The translations under genes were made by a program, and so were the position numbers. Under the pieces are notes generated by a model. It saw only the letters and a program-made list of their open reading frames with translations. It was not told the DNA's origin and ran no database searches. From Chitinophagales bacterium (GTDB lineage: Bacteria; Bacteroidota; Bacteroidia; Chitinophagales; UBA2359), in the NCBI GenBank assembly GCA_020629005.1, contig JAHDEE010000036.1, positions 1-39,597 on the forward strand: 39,597 nt of DNA, written 5' to 3'. Positions 1 to 8,317 of the stretch are shown piece by piece; within the stretch, counting starts at the first letter, position 1; every line of letters starts with the position of its first letter.

Positions 1-165
1 AAAGAGCAAAGAGCAAAGAGCAAAGAGCAAAGAGCAAAGAGCAAAGAGCAAAGATCAAAGAGCAAAGATCAAAGAGCAAAGAGCAAAGAGCAAGACCAAA
101 GAGCAAGACCAAAGAGAAAAGACCAAAGACCAAAGACCAAAGATCAAAGATCAAAGAACGGGTGA
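1..165. repeat. Heptamer tandem repeat (AAAGAGC and variants)
   Basis: The window opens with a run of seven-base units, mainly AAAGAGC, degenerating to AAAGATC and AAAGACC towards the right; two AAGACC units break the phase. The array runs into the 3' end of xerD: its last codons (Phe, Asp, Leu) and TGA stop lie inside TTTGATC units when read on the minus strand. The left end lies outside the window. Seven is not a multiple of three, so copy-number change would shift frame if it reached further into the gene. Confidence 0.95.
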
Positions 166-1046
166 AACTGTTGCAGTGTATCCCTCAGATACTGCTGACT
201 TACTTTCGAATAGATTTCTGTTGTCATGATGGACGAATGACCGAGCATGTCCTGGATGGCTCTGAGGTCAGCTCCGCGGTCATAGAGATGAGTGGCAAAG
301 CTGTGTCGAAAAGTGTGCGGGGAAACCGTCTTTTCTATTTCGGCTTCCAGGGCCAGCTTCTTCACTATCTTGAAAACGCTTACCCTGCTGATACCTGCTC
401 CACGCACATTTAGAAAAACAATATCTTCCGCTTCCTTTTTGATTTTGCCTTTGCTTCTGCTTTGGGTCAGATAAAGCAATACTGCCTTGCAGGCAGTTGG
501 ATTTATTGGTACAATCCGCTCTTTGTCACCTTTTCCAATTACCCCTATAAAACCCTGATCGAAATGAAGTTTGGAAATCTTAAGATGGATCAGTTCACTT
601 ACTCTTAAGCCACAGCCATACAATACCTCCAACATTGCCCTGTTTCGATGTCCATCCGGTCGGCTAAGATCGATAGCAGACAACATCCTGGTCACTTCTT
701 CGATTGACAGGACTTCTGGTAGCTTTTGCGCAATCTTGGGACCGTGCAGCATTCTAGTAGGATTGATTTCAATTAGCTCTTCGATGATAAGGTACTTGTA
801 GAATGCCTTCAAGCCGGAGATGATTCTTGCTTGCGATCGTGCTCCAATGCCTGACTCACTGAGAAATTTCAGGTAGCTTTGAAGATCACTTAGCATCACT
901 TTCGTGACTTTGATTTGTCGCTCTTCCAGAAATTCTGTAAATCCTCGCAGGTCACGAAGGTAGGCCTCTACGCTGTTCTTCGACAACTGTTTTTCGAAGC
1001 TGAGATAGGCTTTAAAGCCTTTACTAATAGGGGTGGAGGTTTTCAA
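144..1046 (-). CDS. xerD: XerD-like tyrosine site-specific recombinase
   Basis: This 300-residue tyrosine recombinase probably resolves chromosome dimers at dif with the FtsK translocase. The N-terminal SAM-like core-binding domain covers about residues 7-95 and the catalytic domain about 108-295. The full active-site set is visible: R148 in GCGLRVSEL, K172 in GKGDKER, H244 and R247 in SPHTFRHS, H270 in LGH, and nucleophile Y279 in EIYSKV. Length fits XerC/XerD. A single Xer protein near aroQ is common in Bacteroidota, so xerD is the usual name, though XerC cannot be excluded by eye. The last residues and stop codon come from the flanking heptamer repeat, so the C-terminal tail has probably been altered by repeat growth. 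It is transcribed away from the helical-repeat gene. Confidence 0.93.
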   Translation of the reverse strand: MKTSTPISKGFKAYLSFEKQLSKNSVEAYLRDLRGFTEFLEERQIKVTKVMLSDLQSYLKFLSESGIGARSQARIISGLKAFYKYLIIEELIEINPTRMLHGPKIAQKLPEVLSIEEVTRMLSAIDLSRPDGHRNRAMLEVLYGCGLRVSELIHLKISKLHFDQGFIGVIGKGDKERIVPINPTACKAVLLYLTQSRSKGKIKKEAEDIVFLNVRGAGISRVSVFKIVKKLALEAEIEKTVSPHTFRHSFATHLYDRGADLRAIQDMLGHSSIMTTEIYSKVSQQYLRDTLQQFHPFFDL

Positions 1047-1099
1047 ATCACGTCAAAGTTAGTGAAAGCTGATGAGGGCTGTGTTTCCACGACCGGGAT

Positions 1100-1279
1100 G
1101 GCTTCAAAATAGCCGCGGGCGCAACGGTATGAAGTGCTGTGACAGCGTGGTGACTGACAGCCAATGATGGCTCCGACCTTAGGAGGAGACGGCAGTGGCT
1201 GATCAGGAACAGCTGTAACAGTACTGAATAATAGTGTAGCACGCGTAGCCCCTTTCCACGACCGAATTCGTTTCGCTCC
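1100..1279 (+). repeat. 180 bp structured intergenic element, copy 1
   Basis: First of five related elements. It fills most of the 363-base gap between xerD and the helical-repeat gene. The right end is GTTTCGCTCC (1270-1279). The left end is a degraded form of the family motif, with CAAAATAGCC at 1105-1114. An outer stem pairs AGTGCTGTGACAGC with GCTGTAACAGTACT (12 of 14 pairs, one a G.U on the plus strand). Inside it AGCCA pairs with TGGCT, and an inner hairpin pairs CTCC with GGAG. The plus strand is assigned as sense from the G.U pairs. Confidence 0.85.
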
Positions 1280-1409
1280 AAAAGAGTCTAAACAATTCTC
1301 TATTTTGCCGTTAAAATGTATGCCTTTGCAGGGCGGATTGCTTGCAAGGGTCTGGATTGGCAAGCGGAACTCTACCCAGGTAGTGGATGTTTAAGCAGCG
1401 TTGAAATGA

Positions 1410-2849
1410 ATGGCTAAAATGGATGTGATGTTAGAGGATAAGTTGATAGATATATTGAATGAGGAGGATTTTGATTCGTTTCATGCGCTGCTTCGTGAGT
1501 ACAAGGACAGTGAGGATCGCGACGCTAAAGAGCAGATTGTACAATGCGGCCGTGACTTGTTTGAGGACCGGTTTTACTACCCCAGAATCGATCCGAATGT
1601 TGAAGCAGAAATTGCTCTGGAGCCGATGTTGAAGGAGGTGGATTTGCTTCGTGACTTTGCGCCAGAGAGCTCCTTTGATTACCTGTATGGGCTTTGCTAC
1701 GATTTGGCACATGAGCCAAGTGAAGCCAGGGCAAAGGAAAATTTTGAGCAATGTTTGCAACATTACAGGTTGGCATTGAAGGCTGAATTGAGTGATTGGC
1801 AGTATGGTCAAATCTCCAATGCATTTTGGGTCAATGCACTGGCGAATGTAACCTATGATGCAGCGGCTTTCGATGAGGCTCGTGCTTGTATGACGGCGGC
1901 AATGCGGGATTATGAGCTGGTCGACGATGGGCAGCAACATCATTCCAGGTCCCTCTTTGGTCCATACCTTTTTTCGGCTTTCTCGATTTTGAATACGGCT
2001 TATGAGCAGCGAGAGCAGGAGCATCAAAAGCTGCTTGCTGAGATAGAGAAATTCATAACAGCCCAAGCGGATCGCAGGCAATTGCTTTATTGGCGCCTGG
2101 CACTGGTGCTTGATTACAGATTGTTTGAGGCACAGTACATTGAGGAGGAGAATATTTCAAAAGCGGAACTTTGTGAACGGATATTGGCGTATCAAGCCGG
2201 GGTATTGCAACACTTGCAAGCCTATGAGTCTGAGCGCTCTGAAAACCATCTGCGTATGGGGCAGGTTTGGTTGGGGCGATATGGGCATACTGCTGAGCTA
2301 AATGATGCACAGTTTGCCTTGAAGCATTTTGTGCGATCTTTGGAGCAAGACTCAAAAAACTCTTCTGCAACCTGGGGAATCATGCAAGCCACGACTGCTG
2401 TGCTAGAGGCATTGGAAAAGTCCGGCGATCATGAGTTGGCTTTTCAAACATACAAGGAGCACATGTTTATCTTGATGAGGTGTCAGGATGATTTTGAAGG
2501 CGACTTAAATTTTCATCTGAAGATGGGAGATTTTTTGTCCAGGCATGATTTGCTTTACTCTCGTGCTCAGCAAACGGATATGGGAGGATTAGCTGCCCTA
2601 GGTAATTACAGACTGGCAATCGAGCACGGTAAGGGGCATTACCCTTCTGCCTATGTTGGTGCTATCGCTTTGTTACTTCGCTGGGATGATCGGGAGGAGG
2701 CTATGGTTGTTTTTGAAGCCTGGAAGAAGATGGTTCGTGAATTGGATCAACATCTGGATTTTGAGAAATACAAAAGTGATCCCAGACTGAAGAACATCCT
2801 CCCCGAGCTGGAGGAGTTTCAACGGGAGAGAAATGATATGGGAGCCTAG
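1410..2849 (+). CDS. Uncharacterised helical-repeat (TPR-like) protein
   Basis: I do not recognise this 479-residue protein. It has no signal peptide or membrane segment, is acidic, and is rich in Leu, Ala, Glu and aromatic residues spaced as in antiparallel helix pairs, for example LAHEPSEARAKENFEQCL and LANVTYDAAAFDEARACM. That pattern resembles a tetratricopeptide-type solenoid acting as a cytoplasmic protein-binding scaffold; this is inference from composition and spacing. ATG at 1410 is used, but ATG at 1419 (MDVMLED) is equally possible because no clear ribosome binding site is seen. It sits between xerD and aroQ, which are often direct neighbours in this phylum, so it may be an insertion. 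No catalytic motif was found. Confidence 0.8.
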   Translation: MAKMDVMLEDKLIDILNEEDFDSFHALLREYKDSEDRDAKEQIVQCGRDLFEDRFYYPRIDPNVEAEIALEPMLKEVDLLRDFAPESSFDYLYGLCYDLAHEPSEARAKENFEQCLQHYRLALKAELSDWQYGQISNAFWVNALANVTYDAAAFDEARACMTAAMRDYELVDDGQQHHSRSLFGPYLFSAFSILNTAYEQREQEHQKLLAEIEKFITAQADRRQLLYWRLALVLDYRLFEAQYIEEENISKAELCERILAYQAGVLQHLQAYESERSENHLRMGQVWLGRYGHTAELNDAQFALKHFVRSLEQDSKNSSATWGIMQATTAVLEALEKSGDHELAFQTYKEHMFILMRCQDDFEGDLNFHLKMGDFLSRHDLLYSRAQQTDMGGLAALGNYRLAIEHGKGHYPSAYVGAIALLLRWDDREEAMVVFEAWKKMVRELDQHLDFEKYKSDPRLKNILPELEEFQRERNDMGA

Positions 2850-2947
2850 CAAAGCAAGGTGATATTAGCTTTTACTTCGAGCTTCCTTCGATCGGCTACG
2901 GCGAAGTTGCCGAGCTATTGGAATTTGGTAAAATAAATGACAATCGA

Positions 2948-3370
2948 ATGAACAAGGTGCTGATCATAAACGGTCCAAATCTAAATCTGCTGGGCAAGAG
3001 AGAGCCTGATATCTATGGAAAGGAAAGCTTTGACAGTTTGCTTTCAATGCTTAGGAGGCAACATAGCGATCACCAGATCGACTACTTCCAATCCAATCAC
3101 GAAGGAGAAATAGTGGATCAATTGCAGCAGTCGGATGGAAGTTATAAGGGTATTATCCTCAATCCCGCGGCTTATACACATACTTCTGTTGCCATCGCTG
3201 ATGCCATTGCTGCCATAGAAACACCGGTTATCGAGGTACACATTTCCAATCCAATGGCCAGGGAAAGTTTTAGACACAAATCCTTCGTCGCTCCTTACGT
3301 AATTGGCTCTATCAGTGGCTTTGGTCTCAAAAGCTACGAACTCGCGCTCAGTCATCTGCTTTCTCTCTAG
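2948..3370 (+). CDS. aroQ: 3-dehydroquinate dehydratase, type II
   Basis: AroQ converts 3-dehydroquinate to 3-dehydroshikimate in the shikimate pathway, normally as a cytoplasmic dodecamer. The 140-residue product carries the family signatures: IINGPNLNLLGKREPDIYG at residues 6-24 with active-site R18 and Y23, the FQSNHEGE segment (47-54), LNPAAYTHTS (71-80) and VHISNP (97-102) followed by the RESFRHKS loop. ATG at 2948 is chosen because the protein then begins MNKVLIINGPN like its relatives; the frame is open back to 2918 but that extension is atypical. The TAG stop is the last three bases of the CTAG that begins a 166 bp MITE-like element, so the element's end supplies the terminator codon. 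Confidence 0.95.
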   Translation: MNKVLIINGPNLNLLGKREPDIYGKESFDSLLSMLRRQHSDHQIDYFQSNHEGEIVDQLQQSDGSYKGIILNPAAYTHTSVAIADAIAAIETPVIEVHISNPMARESFRHKSFVAPYVIGSISGFGLKSYELALSHLLSL

Positions 3371-3532
3371 TGCTACGCAAACGAAGTCCGCAACACCTTT
3401 AAGGGCTTCTATTTCTGTCATCCTTCGTTGCTCGTCAGTCACGTAGCTAAGGCTATGCTCCATCCTCGCGCCTAGGCTGACAAAAAGATAAGCTCCTTAA
3501 AGGTGTCACATACTTTGTTTACGCAGCACTAG
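3367..3532 (+). repeat. 166 bp MITE-like element with CTAG ends (full copy)
   Basis: The ends are long imperfect inverted repeats: CTAGTGCTACGCAAACGAAG on the left, and on the complement of the right end CTAGTGCTGCGTAAACAAAG. Both continue into CACCTTTAAGG, and weaker pairing extends through CTTCTATTTCTGTCA against its right-hand counterpart, so the whole unit is a long hairpin. It encodes nothing and has the size and form of a non-autonomous transposable element. The terminal CTAG may be a duplicated 4 bp target, but being palindromic it could equally be part of the repeat. Confidence 0.85.
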
Positions 3533-3801
3533 GACAAATATTTTAGCTGATCAAAAGATAAATTTGAAAAGTGGCGTTTTTTGAGCCAAATTTGGGGATA
3601 ATTCTCGTCAGTTAGCACTTGATAACCTGCGCAATAGGTATTTGTAAAATCTACACTTGATCGGATTTGCCAAATTTAACCTTTGCAGCCACTTCAAGTA
3701 CGATTTTTGTACTGCACTTTTTAACATTTTTCAGCTGTATCCTTTGGACGCTGAAAACGTTAAGAATGCAGTTAGTCGAGAATCTTCTTTAGTCATTACA
3801 C
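3533..3801. other. Leader region before the DUF4175 gene
   Basis: About 270 AT-rich bases follow the MITE-like element. I see no ORF with coding character, no clear -33/-7 promoter pair and no convincing hairpin. It presumably carries the promoter of the downstream operon. Confidence 0.5.
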
Positions 3802-6800
3802 ATGAGCAAGTCAACAAGCAATTACGATCTTCTGATAGGAAAACTGGATCAGTTTATTAGAAAATTCTATGTCAATAGACTGATCCGTGGTACCCTCTAT
3901 GCCGTAGGGCTTATCCTTGGGCTATTTTTGCTCTTTGCAGCGCTAGAGTACTTTTTCGAATTCTCATCAGGCGTAAGAACTACCATGTTCTACGGCTTCA
4001 TTGCTACTTCCGTCGCCAGCATTGGCTATTGGGTAGCGCTTCCTTTGCTGAACTACTTCAAGCTAGGTCGCGTGATTTCGCACCAGCAGGCAGCAGGCAT
4101 CATTGGCGAGCACTTCGGAAATGTGCAGGACAAGCTGCTTAATATATTGCAGTTGAAGCAAAAGAGCGAAGGCCTGTCAGATGCCAGCTTGATCAATGCC
4201 AGCATCGACCAAAAGATCGAAACCCTCAAGCCTGTGCCATTTAGTTCGGCGATCAACCTAAACGGAAATAGGAAATATGCGAAGTACGCTCTGATTCCGC
4301 TCTGTTTATTGGCACTTATTTCATTCGCTTATCCTGCACTGATTACGGATAGCACCGGACGAATTATCCAACATGATCGCGAGTTTGAGAAAGAAGCACC
4401 TTTCACTTTCGAATTGTTGACAGATGATCTTGAAGTAGTACAGTACGAAGACTTGAAAGTAGAGGTAAAAGTCAATGGTGAGATTCTGCCAGAGACTGCC
4501 TACATCAACATAAACAAATTTCCTTATAAACTTGTAAAGGAAAGAGCCAACCTCTTTACTTACAAGTTCAATAAGCTTCAAAAGAACACCAGCTTTTTCG
4601 TAGAAGCGGATGGATTCAGTTCTGACGATTACGATATCACTGTGATCCCAAAACCTTCAATCGTAGGTTTTGAAGTAGCACTGGATTATCCTGGCTATAC
4701 TGGCAAGAAAGATGAAATACTGAAAAATACCGGAGATGTTTTGGTTCCGGCGGGTACCAAAATGGACTGGAAGTTTGAAGCCAGCAACACAGACGAAGTA
4801 GCCCTGCAATTTGCCGGTGTAGACTCGCTGGTGCAAGCGCAGCGAAAAGGGGAGGAGTACTTCTCTTTCAGTAAGCGAATTTATGCGGGTACGCCTTATA
4901 CGGTGTTTATTTCCAGCGCTAAAGTGCCCATGGCAGACTCGATTTCCTACGCAGTTAATGTCACTCCGGACCTTTATCCCGCCATTACTGCTGAGCAATT
5001 TGTCGATACAACCAACAACAAGATCATCTACTTCCGAGGAGAAGCAAGTGATGACTACGGAATCAGCGAATTGAAGTTTGTCTACAATGTCACCTCGAAA
5101 ACCAGCCCAAACAAGGGGCTGAATTCGACTCCTATTGAAAAGGGAGTAAATCCGAAGGGGACTAGCTTTACTCATTATATCGATGTAGAGACACTCGAAC
5201 TTGCCCCAGGTGACGAGCTGAGCTACTATTTCGAAGTTTGGGATAATGATGCGGTCAATGGCCGCAAATTTGCCCGTTCACAGACCCTCAATTATGAGCT
5301 TCCAACTATTGATGAAATGGAAGACATCGCAGATAATAACAACGATGCCCTTAAAGATGACATGAAAGATTCTCTAAAAGAGATTGAAGAGCTCCAACAG
5401 GAGATTCAGGACATGAAAGAGAAAATGGTGGACAAAGAGGAGCTGGAATGGGAAGACAAAGAAGAGCTGGAAAAAATGCTTGAAAAGCAAAAAGAAGCCC
5501 AGCAGCAGGTACAACAAATGCAGCAGAACTTCCAGAAGAATCTGGAGAAGCAGCAAGAGTATAAAGAGTTTACACCCAGCGTAATGGAGAAGCAACAAAA
5601 GTTGCAACAGATGTTTGAAGACATGCTGTCTGAAGAGCAAAAGGAAATGCTCGAAAAGATGGAAGAGAAGATGGAGGAAATGACTCAGGAGGAGTTGATG
5701 GAAAAAATGGAGGAAATGGAGCTTACAGACGAGCAACTGCAAAAGGAGCTCGAGCGTATGATGGAACTGTTCAAACAACTGGAGTATGAAATGAAGATGA
5801 CAGAAACCATCGAAAAGCTGGAAGAACTAGGAGAGGAGCAAGAAGAGCTGGGCGAAGAAACAGAACAATCTGACGGCAGCAAAGAGGAGATGGAGGAACA
5901 AAAAGAGGAGCAGGAAAAGATCAACGAGGAGATGGAGGAGATCATGAAAGACATCGCCGAGCTGGAGGAGATGAACGAGGAGATCAACGACAAGGAAGAG
6001 AGCATGGACGAAACCCAGGAACTGGGTGAGGAAGCTCAAGAGGAGCAGGAGCAGAGTATGGAAGACATGGAGAACCAGGATTCCAAATCCGCAGGTGAAA
6101 AGCAGCAAAGCGCTGGTCAAAAAATGCAGGAGATGGCCCAGCAGATGCAACAGCAAATGATGGATCAGCAAATGGAGCAGGGCTCAGAAGATATGCAAGC
6201 CATCCGTCAATTACTTGAAAATTTGATCGACCTTTCTTTAGATCAGGAAGATGTCATGGATAGAGTCCTTGAAATGGATGTCAACAATGCCAAGTACATA
6301 GAATTGGTACAGGAGCAGTACAGCCTCAAAGACGACGCACAATTGGTGGAAGACAGCCTCATCGCATTGAGTAAAAGAGTGTTTGAAATCGAAGCCTACG
6401 TAACCAAGGAGCTGACCGAAATGGGCAGCAATATGGAAGATGCCATCGATCGCCTGGAGGCGCGTAAGAAGGAAGACGGCACCGTCAACCAGCAATACGT
6501 GATGACTAGCATCAACAACCTGGCGCTGATGCTGGATGAATCATTGCAAAAAATGCAGCAGCAGATGGCTCAGCAAATGGATGGAAATCAAAACTGTTCA
6601 GGTAGCTGCAATAAGCCCGGCGGAAGCGGAATGGGCAAGCTCGGTAAAATGCAAAAACAATTGAACGACAAGATGTCCCAAATGAGCGGCAAGATGGGCG
6701 GCAAAAAGCCCGGTCGTGGCCAAATGAGCCGGGAAATGGCTGAAATGGCAGCAGAGCAATCCGCCATTCGGGATGCACTTAGAAAAATTACTCAGGAGAT

Positions 6801-7146
6801 GACCAAAGACGGTCGAGGCGATGGCTCGCTCGAAGACCTGATGAAAGAAATGGAAGAGACAGAGGAGGAGCTGGTAAACAAGCGACTTACCTCTGAAATG
6901 ATAGCTAGACAGCAAGACATTCTGACACGACTTCTGGAGGCAGAAAAAGCAGAGCGCGAGCGCGAACTGGATGACAAACGAGAATCCAACACAGCTCGCA
7001 ATATCAACCGGGAAATTCCCCCCTCCATCGAGGAATACCTCAAGAAGCGAAACGCAGAAGTCGAATTGTACAAGACTTTGCCACCAGACCTGAAGCCTTA
7101 TTACAAGTCTTTGGTCGAAAAATATTTCAAGGCAATCAGTTTCTAA
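3802..7146 (+). CDS. DUF4175-type membrane-anchored coiled-coil protein
   Basis: This 1114-residue protein matches the overall layout of Bacteroidota DUF4175 proteins, whose role is not established. Hydrophobic segments at about residues 30-51, 61-84 and 161-180 should anchor it in the inner membrane. A beta-rich, probably periplasmic region follows to about 510. From about 513 to 800 the sequence is extremely rich in Glu, Gln, Met and Lys with heptad spacing, so a very long coiled coil is expected. A Gly/Cys-containing linker (GNQNCSGSCNKPGGSG, near 930) leads to a further charged helical C-terminus. It heads a plus-strand set with an RsbW-like ATPase and ybeY, an order I recall from other Bacteroidota. 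Length and composition suggest a structural envelope or scaffold role, but this is inference. Confidence 0.85.
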   Translation: MSKSTSNYDLLIGKLDQFIRKFYVNRLIRGTLYAVGLILGLFLLFAALEYFFEFSSGVRTTMFYGFIATSVASIGYWVALPLLNYFKLGRVISHQQAAGIIGEHFGNVQDKLLNILQLKQKSEGLSDASLINASIDQKIETLKPVPFSSAINLNGNRKYAKYALIPLCLLALISFAYPALITDSTGRIIQHDREFEKEAPFTFELLTDDLEVVQYEDLKVEVKVNGEILPETAYININKFPYKLVKERANLFTYKFNKLQKNTSFFVEADGFSSDDYDITVIPKPSIVGFEVALDYPGYTGKKDEILKNTGDVLVPAGTKMDWKFEASNTDEVALQFAGVDSLVQAQRKGEEYFSFSKRIYAGTPYTVFISSAKVPMADSISYAVNVTPDLYPAITAEQFVDTTNNKIIYFRGEASDDYGISELKFVYNVTSKTSPNKGLNSTPIEKGVNPKGTSFTHYIDVETLELAPGDELSYYFEVWDNDAVNGRKFARSQTLNYELPTIDEMEDIADNNNDALKDDMKDSLKEIEELQQEIQDMKEKMVDKEELEWEDKEELEKMLEKQKEAQQQVQQMQQNFQKNLEKQQEYKEFTPSVMEKQQKLQQMFEDMLSEEQKEMLEKMEEKMEEMTQEELMEKMEEMELTDEQLQKELERMMELFKQLEYEMKMTETIEKLEELGEEQEELGEETEQSDGSKEEMEEQKEEQEKINEEMEEIMKDIAELEEMNEEINDKEESMDETQELGEEAQEEQEQSMEDMENQDSKSAGEKQQSAGQKMQEMAQQMQQQMMDQQMEQGSEDMQAIRQLLENLIDLSLDQEDVMDRVLEMDVNNAKYIELVQEQYSLKDDAQLVEDSLIALSKRVFEIEAYVTKELTEMGSNMEDAIDRLEARKKEDGTVNQQYVMTSINNLALMLDESLQKMQQQMAQQMDGNQNCSGSCNKPGGSGMGKLGKMQKQLNDKMSQMSGKMGGKKPGRGQMSREMAEMAAEQSAIRDALRKITQEMTKDGRGDGSLEDLMKEMEETEEELVNKRLTSEMIARQQDILTRLLEAEKAERERELDDKRESNTARNINREIPPSIEEYLKKRNAEVELYKTLPPDLKPYYKSLVEKYFKAISF

Positions 7147-7158
7147 ACCAAAACCAAA

Positions 7159-7190
7159 GCGCTCTGCAGCAGTTATATGCTGTAGAGTGC
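7159..7190 (+). terminator. 13 bp hairpin between the DUF4175 and ATPase genes
   Basis: GCGCTCTGCAGCA (7159-7171) pairs with TGCTGTAGAGTGC (7178-7190) around the loop GTTATA. The two non-Watson-Crick positions are G.U on the plus strand, so the structure is best as plus-strand RNA. No T-run follows. It may therefore be an RNA processing or stabilising hairpin rather than a classical intrinsic terminator. Confidence 0.55.
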
Positions 7191-7257
7191 AACTTTACGC
7201 CGCACCATTAAGCATGGATAGCTTCCCAAGAGCCGTCCAAAGAAACACTGCGCGCAC

Positions 7258-7674
7258 ATGGCAAATAGTAAAGGCTTCGAGCTATCCATCAGGTCAACAC
7301 CGGAAAACATCCGGCTAATTGAACCTTTCGTAAGAGAGGTGCAATTATCCTTTAGGTTCAATGATGATATCTTTTTTAATATGCTGCTTGTTGTGACAGA
7401 GGCAGTAAACAATTGCATTCTTCACGGCAATCACGCTGATCCAAAGAAGTACGTTACCATCAAATTGAAGCCCGGCAAGACCAGCCTTCGGTTTGTGATT
7501 GGTGATGAAGGCGAAGGGTTTGATCCTAATTCTATCCCGGACCCAACAATGCCCGAACGCTTGCAGGATCCCAATGGGCGCGGCGTATTCCTGATGCGCC
7601 AACTATCAGATAAGCTGAATTATTCTAAATGCGGAAGATTGGTCGAGATCGACTTTCGTCTCCCGGCAAGCTAA
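7258..7674 (+). CDS. RsbW-like ATP-binding protein (HATPase_c, anti-sigma type)
   Basis: A 138-residue stand-alone GHKL ATPase domain of the RsbW/SpoIIAB type. Such proteins bind ATP and often phosphorylate an anti-sigma antagonist or sequester a sigma factor. The N box is at VTEAVNNCILHGN (about 47-59), the G1 box is GDEGEGFDP (about 82-90) and the G2 box is GRGVFLMRQL (about 107-116). There is no dimerisation or sensor domain, so it is not a sensor kinase. Start ATG 7258 follows a 111-base spacer holding a hairpin after the DUF4175 gene, and ybeY follows after nine bases, so co-transcription is likely. No partner STAS antagonist or sigma factor is in the window, so the regulatory target is unknown. 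Confidence 0.88.
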   Translation: MANSKGFELSIRSTPENIRLIEPFVREVQLSFRFNDDIFFNMLLVVTEAVNNCILHGNHADPKKYVTIKLKPGKTSLRFVIGDEGEGFDPNSIPDPTMPERLQDPNGRGVFLMRQLSDKLNYSKCGRLVEIDFRLPAS

Positions 7675-7683
7675 GTCCTATAC

Positions 7684-8112
7684 TTGAAGATTCATTTCCA
7701 CACCGAAGCTCCCTGCACTTTCAAGCTGAAAGATCGGCGTAAGCTGCGGTCCTGGCTCCTGACAGTTGCATCTGCGAAACAATTCGAGATCCTGAATCTC
7801 AATTACATTTTCATGAGCGATGAGCAATTGCTGGAGGTCAATCGCCAATACCTCGATCACGATTATTACACCGACGTCATCACCTTTGACAACTCCGACC
7901 AGCCCCAGGAAATCGAGGGCGATATCTTCATCAGCATTGACCGAATCCACGACAACGCAAGCACGCTCGATGAAGACTTCGAACGGGAGTTACATCGTGT
8001 TATGGTGCATGGTCTCTTGCACCTATGCGGCCTGGCTGATAAGACGGATGAGCAACAAAAGGAAATGAGAGCAGCCGAAGACAAAATGCTGGATCTATTG
8101 CTGGAACCCTAA
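7684..8112 (+). CDS. ybeY: Endoribonuclease YbeY (16S rRNA maturation)
   Basis: YbeY is a single-strand-specific metallo-endoribonuclease needed for 16S rRNA 3' maturation and ribosome quality control. The 142-residue protein has the conserved TDVITFD stretch (63-69), EGDIFIS (78-84) and the metal-binding HGLLHLCGLADK (109-120). Zinc ligands would be H109, H113 and D119, where the textbook third ligand is His; an Asp here is, from memory, usual in this phylum. The start is a TTG codon: no in-frame ATG lies between the previous stop and the conserved N-terminus MKIHFHTEAP. It lies nine bases after the RsbW-like gene. Related genomes often have mnmG next; here a structured repeat element and the convergent surE follow. 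Confidence 0.92.
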   Translation: MKIHFHTEAPCTFKLKDRRKLRSWLLTVASAKQFEILNLNYIFMSDEQLLEVNRQYLDHDYYTDVITFDNSDQPQEIEGDIFISIDRIHDNASTLDEDFERELHRVMVHGLLHLCGLADKTDEQQKEMRAAEDKMLDLLLEP

Positions 8113-8123
8113 GTTTCCTTTTT

Positions 8124-8302
8124 GGAGCGAGAGGGCATAGGTACGCGCAAGCACCTGTCCTGCTCTTCGCTATTATGAGCAGCCCCGCCGCCTGTTCCTG
8201 CTCAGCAGCTCCTGTCTCTCCTAAGGTCGAGCCAGCATCTGCTGGCAGTCACCACGGCTGCAGCGCTACTCATAGCCGCTGCGATCAGGGCTATTTTGCA
8301 CC
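8124..8302 (-). repeat. 180 bp structured intergenic element, copy 3
   Basis: The element lies between the convergent ybeY and surE genes. Its left end is GGAGCGA (8124-8130) and its right end is CTATTTTGCACC (to 8302), so it is inverted relative to copies 1, 2 and 5. The outer stem pairs TATGAGCAGC with GCTACTCATA; the single mismatch becomes U.G on the minus strand. CAGCAG pairs with CTGCTG inside it, and an inner CTC/GAG hairpin replaces the CTCC/GGAG of copies 1 and 2, with one base lost from each arm. On the minus strand it would form the 3' untranslated region of surE. With the heptamer tract at 8318-8399 it fills the 343-base gap. Confidence 0.83.
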
Positions 8303-8317
8303 AGTTCTCCTTCGCGG

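Noticed and set aside
1-165. Possible CRISPR array
   Set aside because: The units are seven bases long and contiguous, with no spacers and no cas genes nearby; it is a microsatellite.
1043-1363. A minus-strand ORF of about 106 codons over structured element copy 1, with a similar peptide (SPPKVGA, SPRCHS, ARGYF) over copy 2 at 14414-14692
   Set aside because: The shared peptide follows from shared element DNA. The third related copy (8124) has indels in the same frame, copies 4 and 5 lose the peptide, and no ribosome site is present. Changes follow stem pairing rather than codon positions.
5374-6171. Long Leu/Phe/Ser-rich ORFs on the minus strand within the DUF4175 gene
   Set aside because: They are mirror frames of the purine-rich GAG/GAA/CAG codons of the coiled coil; composition is explained by the plus-strand gene.
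8160-8310. Possible tRNA or known riboswitch in the structured elements
   Set aside because: No cloverleaf, no T-loop GTTCRA motif and no match to a riboswitch core I know; the same structure recurs at loci with unrelated genes and in 3' positions.
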